A stretch of DNA of 64,000 nucleotides from Portulaca oleracea (GCA_029582165.1 CM055870.1:45092513-45156512); one strand, 5' to 3'. Shown: positions 23,986 to 36,410, numbered from the stretch's first letter. The notes: generated from the sequence alone by a model not told the origin. Program-made: numbers and translations.

Positions 23986-26900
23986 ATGTCTCATTCATTG
24001 AAAGACATGACCAACAACTTCCAAAAGTTGGACAAGTTCGAGGGGATCGTGTAGACACCAAAATAATGCTCAATGAGCGACATAAGGATTTCGGACTTGT
24101 TGGACTCCTCGAGAATTTTGCGCGATATGGTTACCTCGTGGATTTCCACCAAGAGAGTCCTTGGGTCAAAAGAGTCCTCGCCGAGTTTGTTGGTCAAGGG
24201 GGGTCTTTAGGGATTCAGACTGTCGGTCAAGTCAAAGTCAAAGTCAAATCCGGTCAAAGTCAACTCTTAGCTTGGTGAAAGTCAACTCCTAGACAAGGTC
24301 AACACAAGAATCCTTTTGGATTTCAAGCGGGCCCAAGATAAAAATCCTCGCGGATTTCCATTTGGCCCAAGACAAGAATCCTCACCAATCTGGTAGAAGA
24401 CAAAAATCCTCGCGGATTTCAAGAGTGCCTAAGACAGAAATTCGTGCAGATTTTAGGCTGGCACGAGACAGAAATCCTCGCGGATTTCCAATTGGCCCAA
24501 GACAAAATCCTCGCGGATTCAAGCAAGCCTAACACAGAAATCCGTGCAAATTTCCTGCTGACCCAAGATAGAAATCCTCGCGAATTGCCAGGTAGCTCGA
24601 AGCAGGAAACCTCGCGGATTTCATCAAACCAACGGTTAAGTAACCGTTGTCAACCGCTAGTCACTCGGTAACCGCCAGTCAAAACCGCCCAAACCCACTT
24701 CAAAAATCCCCGTGGATTTCTAGTCAAAAATCGCCAGTCGACCCAACTGTTAAGCTACTGCTGTCAACCGCCAGTCACTCGGTAACTGCCAGTCAAAAAC
24801 CGCCCAAACCCACTTCGAGAATCCTCGCGAACTTCATGTGAAATGAAGGCTTTGGAAACTGAAAACCGATTGTCTCAAGGCGGCTATAAAAGGGAAGTTC
24901 GAGTTCATTTTTTGGGAAGATTTGCTGGAATATAAGCTGACACTCACACTTCACACTTAAGAAAAAACACCATTTTTTGGAAGGCTGAAATCCTCGCGGA
25001 TTTACAACTTTTGGGAAACTCCCACTTTCATGGAAAGATACCAAAAGGACTTTGATGCATTCTAAAGAAACTATTACTCTTGAAGTTTTGGCTAACCATC
25101 TCCGAATTGAGGAATGGAGAATGCAGGATGACACCAAGGAGAATCCCTCCAAGGTTTATGTAGTTCATGAGAACTCGGAGGGAACAAAGAATATGAACAA
25201 GAATAAGTATGAGAACAAGAGCAACAAGAAACCTAAAATGGTTTGTTGGTAATGCGGCAAGCCGGGACACCCCAAGAGGGAATGTCCGGTTTTGGAAGAA
25301 AAAGCACGGGCTCACGAACAACTCTAAGAATCATGGTGGTAAGAAGGAGTTAGATGGACCCATCGTAGCCATGATAAAGGACTAAATCAATGTCGTATCT
25401 AGCGATGATGTTTGGTGGGTTGATTCGGGTGCGGTAAGGCACATGTGTATTGAATGTTCTCTATTCAAGTCTATCCAACCCACCGAAGAGGGGAGGAAGC
25501 TCTTCATGGACAATAACTCCCCGATTAAGGTTGAAGGGATAGGGCAAGTTGAACTTGTGTTTTCTTCCGAAAAGACACTTCTTTTGAATGATGTGTATAT
25601 GGCACAGAAAATTTGTAAGAATCTTGTTTCGGGTTTCCTTCTAAGTAAGCATGGTTTCAAACAAGTGTATAAAGTGGATAATTATATTCTTTTTAAGGGA
25701 GGAACCTTTGTCAGAAAAAGTTATGCATGTGGGGATATGTTTAAGTTGAATGCTTCAAGTGGCAATCAGATGAATGTTTCCATTTACATGCTTGGTTCTT
25801 GTTTAAATTCTTTTCTATGGCATCTAAGACTTGGGCATCTTAACTATAATAAGCTAAAGTACATGTCTAATCTTGATTTAATTCCAACTTTGGATGAAAA
25901 GGTAACGAAGTGTAGAACTTGCATGTTGACAAAGATCACTAAAAATTCATTTCCAAGTGTTATGCGAGATTCTAAATTGCTTGAGTTAATTCATAGTGAT
26001 TTAGGAGATTTCCATAACACTCCTTCTATAGGAGGTAAAAGATACTATGTGACTTTCATTGATGATTTCTCTAAGTATTGCCAAGTGTTTCTTTTGCATT
26101 CAAAAGATGAGACTTTAGACAAGTTCAAGATATATAAAGCTAAAAGTGAGTTACATTATGAGACCTTAATAAAAAGACTAAGACTGGATATGGGTGGAGA
26201 ATATTATAACCCTAATTATTTTCAAGTTGTGGTGTGGAGCATGAGACAACAAAACCTTAAACAACTCAACAAAATGGTGTGGCCGAAAAGAAAAATAGGA
26301 CCTTAAAAGAAATGGTTAATGTCATGTTGTCTTACTCCGATTTAAGTGAAGGTTTTTGGGGTGAAGCCTTATTAACGACTTGTTATGTACTGAATAGAGT
26401 TCTTCTCAAGATGAACCCTAAGACCCCATATGAACTTTGGAACAAAAGAAAGTCAAATCTAAAACATCTTAAAATTCGGGGGTTTCAGACCATTGTAAGG
26501 GTCCCAGAACTTAAGAAAAGAAAGTTGGGCGAAAGAGGAATTGAGTGCATCTTTATAGGCTATGCCTTTGAAAGCAAAACCTATCGGTTTATAGTAATCG
26601 AACCAAATGACTACATAACGGTGAATACCGTAAGAGAGTCAATAGATGCAATCTTTGATGAGACTCGGTTCTCTTCAATTCCTAGACCCAAGAATGTCAT
26701 TCATGACATGGTTCCAAAGGAGGATATTCAAGAAAATCAACATGAAGTTAAGGAAATAAGGAGTAAGAGGACAAGAGAATCCAATTCTTTTGGCTTGGAT
26801 TTCATCGTCTACTTAATAGAGGGAAATAGGAACTCTATCGAGTATAAGATTCCCTATATCTACAATGTAGATGAGGATCCTAAAACCTTCAAAAGAGGCC

Positions 26901-28449
26901 ATGGAGTCATAAGATGCTTCCTTTTGGAGGGAAGCATTACAAGATGAGATAGACTGCATTAAAGAAAATAATGTTTGGGTCTTAGTACATTTACCACCAG
27001 GATGTAAACCAATAACATCAAAATGGATCTTTAAATGAAAAAGGAAAGTAGATGGTACCATAGAAAGGCTTAAAGCCCGATTAGTTGTAAGGGGCTTTAC
27101 ACAAAGGTATTGTATCGATTACTTTGATGCTTATGCACCCGTGGCTAGGATTTCAACTATAAGAGTACTTATAGCTCTAACCTCCATCTATAAGCTAGCA
27201 ATCCATCAAATGAATGTCAAGACGACATTCCTAAATGTGGAACTAGAAGGAGAGGTGTATATGGAATAATCCGAGGGGTTTGTTGAAAAAGGTCATGAGA
27301 ATAAAGTATGTAAACTCATTAAGTCTTTGTATGGTCTAAAGCAAGCACCTAAGCAATGGCATCACAAATTTGATGAAGTAGTGCTTGGATTTGGTTTTAA
27401 GATCAATGAGTCGGATAAGTGTATCTATTCTAAGTTTGAGAATGAAAAGGGTGTGATCATATGCCTATATGTTGATGACATGTTGATCTTTGGAACCGAC
27501 ATGGAACAAGTTGACAAAACTAAAAGTTTTCTATCCGCCAAGTTCTCTATGAAGGACTTGGGTGAGGCAGATGTGATACTTGGTATCAAGATCATTAGAC
27601 ATAATGATGGAATAAGTCTAACACAAGCCCACTATGTGGAAAAGGTGTTAGAAAAGTTTCACAAGGACTCCTATGTGGCAACTATCCCATTTGATTCAAG
27701 CGTTAAGTTGAGTAAAAATGACGGTAGGTCGATTGCCCAAATGGAGTATGCCAAAGTCATAGGAACCTTAATGTATGCTCTGATTTGTACTAGGCCGGAC
27801 ATAGCCTTTGCGGTGGGAAAGCTTAGTAGATATACTAGCAACCCAAGCGAGGAGAATTGGCGGGCCATAAGAAGAGTTTTGAGATACCGTAAGAGGACTG
27901 AAAACTGTAGCTTGTATTTCAAAGGAGACCCTTCAGTTTTGGAAGGATACTCGGATGCAAGTTGGATAAGTGACAAGGAGGATTACACTCAACATCTGGT
28001 TGGGTGTTCCTACTTGGTGGATGTACGTGCTGTTTCATGGGGCTCTAAGAAACAAGCATGCATCTCAGATTCCACCATGGCTTCCGAGTTTGTTACGTTG
28101 GTCGGCGCTTGTAAAGAGGCGGAATGTTATGGGACTTGTTATTGGAGATTCCTTTATGGGGAAAGTCGATGCCTCCAATAACATTGTATTGTGACAGCAA
28201 TGCCACAATTCAAGTGTTTATAATCGCGTCTACAATGGCCAGTTAAGACACATTGGGTTACGACATGCTTATGTTCATCAACTCATAAATGATGGAATTG
28301 TGGCGATAAACTACGTCAAGACAAGTGAGAACCTAGCCAACCCTTTCACAAAGGGATTTCCCAAGGACTTTTTGATAAAGTCATCAAGGGGGATGGGAGC
28401 TAAGCCCACTCATAAAATTGTCATCAACGAACCTCCAACTCACACTTGA
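23986..28449 (+). pseudogene. copia-1 gag-pol polyprotein remains
   Basis: The gag start at 23986 reads into a KLDKFEG motif, then breaks at 24050 where foreign sequence begins. It resumes at 25031 in the late gag region (NHLRIEEW) with a zinc knuckle in which TAA replaces an expected Lys (CW-stop-CGKPGHPKREC). Protease WWVDSGA is at about 25410. The pre-integrase finger (WHLRLGHL...CRTC) and integrase (SDLGDF, RLDMGGEY, then a frameshift near 26270, [10 protein letters not shown]) follow. RT and RNase H run from about 26940 to 28170 (SLYGLKQAPKQW, CLYVDDMLIFG, YSDASW) with stops at about 27037 and 27267 and several breaks after 28170. About 150 gag residues are missing. Confidence 0.88.
24050..25030 (+). 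repeat. LTR-like segment replacing part of copia-1 gag
   Basis: It begins TGTAGACACC, the opening of many plant Ty3/gypsy LTRs, ends with TTTCA, and includes a TATA box (GGCTATAAAAGGG, about 24882). It holds about nine copies of an imperfectly palindromic motif close to AAATCCTCGCGGATTT and a ~114 bp tandem duplication (starts near 24649 and 24763). Five-base flanks (GATCG and TGGAA) do not match, and about 450 bp of expected gag is absent. It is therefore not a simple insertion. A solo LTR followed by deletion, or transduction during reverse transcription, would fit. Confidence 0.65.
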
Positions 28450-29026
28450 CCTCTATGGTCAAGTCTTGAGTTCAATGACCGACGACATTGAAAGACAATT
28501 TAAGCATCGATATTCAATTGATTAATGCCAAGGACAAGGTGATGCTTAAGGACCATAATGATGAGGAGGTTTGAGTCTATGACTCATTAATAAACTTTGA
28601 AATCTTTAAGATGGGAAGCTCTATTACGGGAGCGTAAAAGTCTGCCTATGCGAGGACGTGAAGTGGGCCGCTTTGGATAGCCTAGGGCTAAGCTTGATTG
28701 TCAACGCAGAGGGTAATGGACACATGGCCGGTTTGAAATAATGTCATTATTTTAAGCAAAGTTTTGAGTTGTATGTGTGTTTTGTATCCAATTAGTCAAA
28801 TAACGATGTAAAGTTCAAAGACTTGTCTACTTTAGCATTTAGACTAATTGTAATTATGTACATTAAGTGAAAGTTCAAGTCGAGAGACACTTTTATGACG
28901 CATAACACCTCCTCGATTTCTCGGGTGTTTAAGTTCTCTAGAAGGTGTCATGTATGGCGGGGGTATTTTTACCCAAGTGAGGGATCTCGGGCTATTTCAA
29001 GTGAAACTCTTGAAATAGCAAGAGAT
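28450..29026 (+). other. copia-1 non-coding spacer before the 3' LTR
   Basis: About 580 bp without coding signal between the end of pol and the 3' LTR. A purine-rich run (AAGGGGGATGGGAG, about 28386) lies at the end of pol, too far from the LTR to be the priming tract. The bases just before the LTR (AGCAAGAGAT) are a weaker candidate. Confidence 0.6.
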
Positions 29027-29708
29027 TGTTGGAGTATTTCAAGAGTTAAGAGCCATAAAAGTATAAGTTATAAGCATAGGATTGACCTGAAGGTCAAAAA
29101 CGAGCTTAATAAGGAAGAAGGACCCAACATGGATCGTGTCAGGTATGACACGGGTCGTGGTGGCGTCCAGAGAGCAAAGAAAGTGTGCTCTGGGTCAACA
29201 GGGATCGTGGTAGCTTACTACGGACCGTGTTGATGCCCAGTCCGGATTGATTTCAATTTTGATTTCAATTTGAAATCTCATGATTATTTAGTACGGAGCA
29301 TTGTTTGGGATAATTGGTGACTGAGAAATCAATCAAGGTTTCTCCTTAATGATCCATAGACATATCCCAAGGATCAAGCTCCATGTTTTGGCAAGTTTGA
29401 ATCTCTTGAATGCTCCTAGAATCACTATAAATAGTTGATGAATTCTTCATTCATACACACACCTTAATCCTCTTCTATCTTATTCTCGAGAGCTTCAACA
29501 CACTCCTAAGATGTTGAACTGCAGCAACCTTCTTGAGAGTCCTTGAGAGCTCTTGTAACTTTGCTTACAAGAGGTTAGGTTTTACCCTTAAGTATATTCG
29601 CGGTTCAGTGAATAAATCTTAAGGGGAGACGGGTTCACCCTCGACTCCTAGCTACCCAAGTGATCCCCCATCCTGTGAGAAAACCTCTTTACCCCATCTT
29701 TTTCAACA
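29027..29708 (+). repeat. 3' LTR of copia-1
   Basis: Starts TGTTGGAGTATTTC and ends TTTTTCAACA; the CACTATAAATAG TATA region recurs near 29423. It is more complete than the 5' LTR. Confidence 0.9.
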
Positions 29709-29925
29709 TACTACGTATGGACTTGTGGGATTGCAATTGGTGACACCTAGTTGTGGACCATGGGCGCGGGCAGAAAGCATCACATCGATAAACTATGGCT
29801 TTATCAACGTGCGAAAACTGTTATATGATACTTAAATGGTGTTACTTTCGTATTTATGACAATGCTTTCTAAATTACTATATTCGATGTGCACTGCAAGA
29901 AGATACCCTAAGACTTTAAGTTAGG

Positions 29926-30162
29926 GTGCGTTTGGTTGGTCAAAAACCTCGGAAATAGACAATTTTTCCGAGTTGACTTATTTTCCCCATGTTTGGAAAT
30001 AGGTTGACATTGGGAAAAATTTTCGGTGGGTCCACCGCTTCTTACATTTTTTTAGGGAAAATTTTTCTTAGGGGGCCTTAAGGGAAAATTTTTCGTGGAA
30101 GACTTCCTAAGAAAAATTTTCCCTAAGAAAATTTCCCTATGGTTCCTACCAAATACTCCCTT
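29926..30162. mobile_element. Candidate MITE with GTTTGGTTGG ends
   Basis: Left end GTGCGTTTGGTTGG and right end CCTACCAAATACTCCC form a rough inverted repeat. Inside, GGGAAAATTTTTCTTAGGG and its complement recur several times, giving a strongly self-complementary centre. I see no clear duplication. Flanking 29709-29925 and 30163-30391 hold nothing else I can name. Confidence 0.4.
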
Positions 30163-30391
30163 ATTGCAACCCAAAGGTAAATAATTACTCTTAGGTATCT
30201 TCTATTTTGTGGAAACTATTTTTTTTGGGATAATATTTTCAAAAAGCAATTGTCAAATGCCCCTTGTTCTTTGGAAACTATTATTGGGTGACAAGATTTG
30301 TTTGGGAAACTATTTTTAGGTGTTTTTGTTTGGAACTGTACTCCCAAGCTTTTCTCAAATTGAAAACAAGGGCTTAAAAAGAAAAGGGTTT

Positions 30392-30747
30392 TTGGATGCT
30401 AATATACTGAACTTTTGGGGTATTGGACAATAATGCACTGAACTTTGACATTGGACAACAATACACTGTATTTTGGGGGTATTGAACAATAATGCACTTA
30501 GTATGATTTTGGCAATGACTAACTTGGTGACAATCCTATGTAGCGGGTGGAAGAGATGAATTGGTCCAAAAATATTTGTCTTCTTGGTCTGTCACATAAG
30601 ATTGTCACCAAATTCGCCACTGTCGAAATTGTCTCGAGTGCATTATTGTCCAATACCCCCAAAGTTCAGTGCATTATTATTGTCCAAAGTCAAAGTTCAG
30701 TGCATTATTGTCCAATACCCCAAAAGTTCAGTATATTAGCGTCCAAA
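30392..30747. mobile_element. Foldback element (~355 bp)
   Basis: Long arms start TTGGATGCTAATATACTGAA on the left and end with the complement of TTGGACGCTAATATACTGAA on the right; about 80 bp per arm match with few changes. Each arm repeats the phrase GGACAATAATGCACTGAAC. It is non-coding and resembles in style, though not in sequence, the palindromic element at 63371-63762. Confidence 0.75.
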
Positions 30748-33402
30748 GTTCCAAAAGAAAAGTTCCAAAACATAAGCACTTTCTTTCCCTCTGCCCGACG
30801 ATCAAGTGGAAAAGTTATCAATTTTAACATTAAGGCCATATTCGACAAATTCAACGTTAACATTATGGCCATATTCGACAAATTCAACGGCTTATGTAGC
30901 GGACAATAAATTATTTAGCGAATTCCAATTTAGGAGGTTGATAGCAAATAATTGTTCAAATGAAAATTGCTTTCAGAAATTTAACACTTAAATTAACTTA
31001 TTAATATGAATTGAAATAGAACCACATGGATAACTTCCAACGTTAAATTTTTCAAGAGGTAATTTTTGACCAAAAACTATAGAACCTCACCCCAAACGCC
31101 TAACATTAACTTTATTAACACTCTAGAAGATGCCGCTTGAAATTTTAAACGTTACCTTAACGCTAGCTTACCAACATTAATATTCGTTCAATTAGAGTTT
31201 TGATTTGATCTAAACGATAAACGTTATTCCAAACATTTTGTCAAACAAAATCTAAACATTTAAACCCAGCAACAAATAGTGAAATTGACATTTGAACTTT
31301 TTCATCAAAAGTTTCAGCAACATTTTAGATAATTGCATGACATTTTAATTGGTAGCATGGCAAAAGAAATTCCGTATGGAAAGTGCATCCATATTCCATA
31401 TGCTCATTCAAAAGAAATTCCATGTGCAAAGTACATCTCATATTCTCTTATTCAAGAGAAATTCCACGAGGAAACAACGGCCAAAAATATTTGAAAAGGT
31501 AAGAGGGGCCACAGATAGACATGTCAATATTTGACGACTCGAAAATTCAACCGAACCTGCCCGGAAATTTTGGATTTTGAACATGATTTTCTTGACTCGA
31601 ACCCAAAATATACCGAAGCCGAACAACCCGCAAATTAGCGGGTCAAACCCAACCCACCCGTTTGACCCGAGAACTTTATCTTTTACGTTCAAATCTATTA
31701 GAATTTGTGACTTTTTGTTGGAATTCATAACTATTAAACTATAACCGCAACTCATTCATTATGTTATTTTTCTAATTTAAGTTGAAATATTTAAAATATT
31801 CTATTGATACTAAGGTAATCATATTTTATTATGTATATTGTACCAAAAATAATATTTAAAGACAAATTTTTTAAAAGAAAAAGCTGAAAAATGTCATAAT
31901 CATAACTCACTGGGTTGACCAAAAACTGGAATACACCGCCCATATTTACCAAACTCGAAATACATTCGACTTGTATTTACTCGAACCCAATATACGACCG
32001 GACCAGAACCCATCCGCCCGCTCGAATTGACAAGGTATAGCCACATATATGAAATGCTGAAAGCCCTAGTCTTGTATCCAAGGACTTCGAGATGTTATAG
32101 ATTGAAGGAGAAAGACCACCTTTCTTTATGTTCCTAAACCTAAATAACAAAAATAAAGTGTACAACCCATTAAAAATTCAAGCGCCAATAAATCTGAAAT
32201 GAAATCTGTAATTGATGGGACTATAATGGTTCATGACATCGAGACCATGATCTAAGCACAACAGAGATGTCGTGAAAATTCGTGTAAAGGGGGATTGCAC
32301 CTTCCATTGTTCAAGTACAAACATGTCCCAAGTCTAGAATGCTTTAGCTTACAGTAGCTCCATGGTGTTTGGAGCAATTGGAGGGTAATTTGGTTTCAAT
32401 GATTATTATTGCCTACATTTTCGCAGCAATGAAGAAGAAACCAAACCCCATTTTGTTTGCTCGGAACAAAATGGGCACTCATAAACAGTTGCGAGAGAGA
32501 CAATTGCACTCATGCATACTCATATTATATGCAAACACCATCCAACATACATGGATCATCATATAATGGTGTCAGTAGCACAGAAAGCATTGCCCCTAAA
32601 TTGGGTTATGACCACATTATGCTATGCAGTCACAGAAAAGCAACAAGGAAGCCAAATCAACTGTTTACTAAGGAATTGCAGAAGTCTTAGGATGCCAAAT
32701 GAACCGTTTTGTAAGCAATTGCAGAAGGCTTAGGACTTATGAGCATCTAGGACCACCAATTGGACATGTCCAATGAATGCTGTAGAAAAATACATGTAAA
32801 TGATGTAATGATCTGTGGGTTGCTACTCCATTCTCACCTTTTTTACCCTACCCTCCAAGGAACAATGTACTACTATAACCACCGCCAACTCTCTCACTGG
32901 TCCCACAAAAGAATGTGATTTCAAATCAAAGAGAAAAGAGAGAACACACACTGAGATGACAATTCAAAAGGTATACACACATGAAGCATCATACTAATAC
33001 AGAACAGTCAGAAATAACTAATTTCTTCATTGTGAATGATCAAGAGCCCATAGCATTTGAAAGAAATCCAGGAATTTATATTAATTGGCCACCCAACTGA
33101 CAAAAGATTAACATCCATAGCAACTGTACTTGCATCAACCCAAAGCAACAGGAATTTCCCAGACTTGCGTCAAATGCCCTTTGGAACAAGGAATGTAAAT
33201 CACCTGGGTAACAATCACCCATCCCTAATTAGCGTGATACTACTACTAAATTTACCCATTTACCAGCCGACTAACCAATTATCCAAGCATCCACCATTGT
33301 ACCTTTCTGAAATGCTATCTCTGCAACAACAGAATCACCCAAGTTTCAGAATCCCATAACCACAATGGACTAAAAAAGACGGATCAAAAAGACCTAATCT
33401 TT
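30748..33402. other. Intergenic stretch and probable 3' flank of the DUF1639 gene
   Basis: No convincing protein is encoded. Around 31520-32030 are repeated Asn/Pro-type phrases (GAACCC, CCCGCAAATTAGCGGG, GACCCGA) with TGTCAA near the left edge and TTGACA near the right edge, a pattern seen in plant MULE-type MITEs; I rate this weakly. 32200-33402 has no element I recognise and may include the 3' UTR of the minus-strand gene that ends at 33403. Confidence 0.4.
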
Positions 33403-34341
33403 TCAGGATTGCGTTTTTACCTTGCCAGCCTCAGCATTCTCGTTGACTTTGTACATATCAGCAGTAATCTCCGACAGCCAGTACCCAGGACAAAGAGCCT
33501 GCCACCATGAAAACAACCAAAAACAAATCCATCACATTCATTCATTCATTCATTCATACCCATGATCAAAAATCCCTAAAACTAATTCACCCAAATCCAA
33601 AATCGAAAGAGAAGAGAAGATGATGATGATGATGATGATGAGGCTTACATCGATCTGTCTCTGAACATATCTGGGGCGTTTTTTGGGTCTTCTAGCAGGT
33701 CGTGTACCCAGAATCGCGAGAAAGTCTTGTTCAATCTCCTTCTTAGAGAGAGAAGCAGAGAACTTAGGTCTGGGACCAACATCGGCAGCATTCTCCTCCG
33801 TCGGAACGTTATTAGCTTTCTCGCCGGCGCCGACGTTTTCTCCGTCGTCGTACGTCGTCCCCGGCTCCTTACAAACCGCCCTCCGACTCCTCAAATTCCA
33901 CGGCCTCGGCGCTCCGGCGACGTCGGCGTCCTCCGCCCGTTTTCCACTGTCACTGAGGATGGCGGTCTTCATCTGTTGAACTTCGGCGCGGATTTCGAGC
34001 ATGAGTTTCTCCCTCATGGCCTCAATTCCACCATCATCGTCGAACACCGCGGCGGCGGTGGAGGTGGAGGTGGATTTCCGTTTGAGGGAATCGGGGGAGG
34101 AACGCCGCCGGAGGTGGTTGGGAGAGGAGGAGGAAGTGGGGAAGTCGTGATCGGCGGCGGCGGAGGAGGAAGAGTCCTTGACGCAACGGAGCTGCTTCTG
34201 GCGGCCCCAGTGGACATTGAAGAAAGGGAGAGAGGAGAAATTGTTGAGGCTTCGAGATCTTTCTGGAACCGTCGTCATGTTCATCTTCTCCGCCTGGCCG
34301 TCGTCGGCGGCTGCAACCACCATTACACACCAGACAACCAA
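33403..34341 (-). CDS. DUF1639-family protein
   Basis: Two exons: 34341-33649 (231 codons) and 33498-33403 (31 codons plus TGA), joined by a GT-AG intron in phase 0, giving 262 residues. The C-terminal block is the family hallmark: RPWNLRSRR (about residue 146), then RPKFSASLSKKEIEQDFLA, RPKKRPRYVQRQID, and in exon 2 the closing PGYWLSEITADMYKV. The N-terminus is Ser-rich, of low complexity and probably disordered. An alternative start at residue 20 (34284; MNMTTVPERSRSL) fits relatives better, because they open with a similar short motif. Basic clusters suggest a nuclear location, but the function of this plant family is not established. A GAT microsatellite lies in the intron beside the donor site. 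Confidence 0.88.
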
Positions 34342-34394
34342 GCCAAACAGCAGTTCGAATCACAGACGAAATCAAAGAATGAATTAGAAATCTT

Positions 34395-34446
34395 CGAGGG
34401 TTTCGAGAGAGAGATGGAGGAGAGGAGAGGAGAGGAGAGGAGAGGG
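34395..34446 (-). promoter_or_regulatory. Purine/pyrimidine tract upstream of the DUF1639 gene
   Basis: A GAGA-rich run (GAGAGGAGAGGAGAGG on the plus strand, CT-rich on the coding strand) lies 55-105 bp before the start codon. Such CT-rich leaders are common in plant core promoters and 5' UTRs. Transcription start is not known. Confidence 0.45.
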
Positions 34447-35658
34447 ATTCTTTGATTGTGGTTGTGTTGGGTTTGGCTGAAATCGCCGGGAACCCAGAAT
34501 TTATACCAGGGAAACAAAGAGAGAGACGAGTATATGAGAGAGAGGGCGGTTTTAACGTTCGCAATCGCATACAACATTGTATTTGTACAACAGGAGTGAG
34601 GGGTAGTTTGGTCATTTCATTGAGACGAGAATGGTAGGGGCTCTTTGGTCATTTTGTTATTTGGGTGGTCTTGCTAATGTGCGCAGCTAATCGACTAAAT
34701 GACTAATAGAGTCTGGGCTACTTTGTGTTTTCGCGGGTAAAAAGTCGCTGTACAGTTTGATGGATTAATTCTTCACCGTTGGATTTAGGAGGCCGGGTAT
34801 CTGATGATCTTATCTTTTGTACCCATTTCTCTCTATTTTATTTCAAATAAAAAAGGAAAATTCTGCAGTTTTTTTTTATAAGCAGTGATCATTAGCCAAA
34901 TTTAACTCTATAACCATTCATTTATCAAAAAATAAATCATATATATTAAAAAAAATTTGACCAAGCTTTGTTTTTGCCTTTTTATTTCTGCTGTTTTCCA
35001 CCCTTTTTCAATTGAGGTGTGAATATGTGTTGTTTGACACTTTATCTTGGTTAATGAATTTGGCTATGAGGCCACAAACTGTCAAAATAAGAATAATAAT
35101 AATGTTCTTTTTAATAATTTTACATTTATCAATTAATTTAACAGCTAGTTTGATCGAGCATATTCACAATCAATTACTTAAACAGCTATCCGCTAAACCG
35201 CAACCGCTATCATCTACTGAATATGCTATTTTTGTCGAACAAGGCCATGTTTCCCACAGGCAGCTTGCCCATTAGGGAGTTGAGTTCTTGAATATGTAAT
35301 TTTGTCAAAATTGTTACCTTAACCTATTGCATCCATCTTAATCGGTTAATGAAAGTGTTAATGATTTTTCTATCCACAATTAGCACTTCATTAATTACAA
35401 CAAGGGCTAATCAGATATATGTAGATAAATTAATTGATGAGGGACAAATAAATCACCTCCACCATCACCATTACCAACTCCAATGTCACCCTTCTTCTTC
35501 CTCCTCAGACCCTCTCATCCACCACCACTGCCACCCCTCTTCTTCCTTCCTAGTCCCCTCTCCTCCCCATTTTATCCACTTCCTTTCTAATTCACACATC
35601 TCCATCCACCAGTCCACCACCCTACTCCCTCTCTCTCTTCCACAAATCACCACCTACC
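34447..35658. other. Intergenic, with a hAT fragment
   Basis: About 35100-35245 matches the right part of the hAT-like element at 10515-11376 (ACAGCTATCCGCTA, GCTATTTTTGTCGAACA) but the left end is missing. 35450-35650 is C/T-rich with CCACCA runs and no credible gene. Confidence 0.5.
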
Positions 35659-35666
35659 ACTTAACT

Positions 35667-35819
35667 CAGTGGCGGATCTAGGTCTACTGATTAGGGGTGT
35701 CTACTACACTATTATATTCATCAAATACACATACAATTTATAATTTTCATCCCAAATTATACTGATTTTTTTTAATGATGGCTATAGCCACCCCTCACTT
35801 ATCTTGAGATCCGCCAGTG
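35667..35819. mobile_element. hAT MITE (153 bp) with perfect 8 bp duplication
   Basis: Ends CAGTGGCGGATC and GATCCGCCAGTG are inverted, and both flanks read ACTTAACT (35659-35666 and 35820-35827). The 8 bp duplication and CAGTGGCGGA terminus identify a small hAT-type MITE. The intact duplication and TIR suggest it is fairly young. Confidence 0.92.
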
Positions 35820-36410
35820 ACTTAACTCCCGAAAAACACCATATCAGCTGCCCATAGACACCCATAAAACCCTTCCTTCTGCCCCTAATGTACACCGGAA
35901 AATGACTCAAAACCCAGACGCCCATGGTTGTCGTAGTCCCCGTCCATCGCCCAGACTCGCTGGAAAACACCGACCACCACCAAACCTACCGTCAGCCTCT
36001 CCTTCCCATGTCACCTGCCATGGCGTAGTTTCTGCTGGCTGCATAAGTTATGGGCATTGAAAAGAGAGAGTGATGATGGTAGTGGTGATGGTATGAGTGT
36101 GTTTGGGTTTAGGGGATAAAGAAGATGATGGGGAAGGAGATGACGGAGAAGATTATTAGGGAGAGAAGAAGATGGAAAAAATTAAATATATAATTTTATT
36201 GGTGATAGGTGGTTACGAGTCATCCGAGGGACAATTTTAACAAAATCAACAAGTTTAGGGCATTTTATTAACGCGAAAATTTTCACGGTTACTTTTGACA
36301 TTTTTAGCAAGTATCAGGGCAATTTAATCCAAGAACCGTTTTTTTATATTTATGATAAGTAATTTACTGTCATGGAGTGTTGATCAGTACTAGTCAATGT
36401 TCATTAGAAA

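Larger units (their letters stand above)
23332..29708 (+). mobile_element. Ty1/copia LTR retrotransposon (copia-1), inactive
   Basis: Two related direct LTRs (23332-23966 and 29027-29708), both TGTTG...CAACA, bound a gag-pol region in the Ty1/copia order protease, integrase, RT, RNase H. Five-base flanks are TACTG and TACTA, a one-mismatch duplication. There is no evident initiator-tRNA primer site after the 5' LTR. The coding region has stops, frameshifts and a gag in which a ~980 bp foreign segment replaces the central part. The LTRs differ by substitutions and indels (635 against 682 bp), so the insertion is not recent. Confidence 0.9.

Noticed and set aside
33727..34455. 242-codon plus-strand frame opposite the DUF1639 gene
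   Set aside because: It lies antisense to the conserved exon, is Gly/Arg low complexity, and has no family motif.
34034..34615. 193-codon minus-strand frame overlapping the DUF1639 N-terminus
   Set aside because: Wrong frame for the conserved protein; arises from GC-rich low-complexity DNA.
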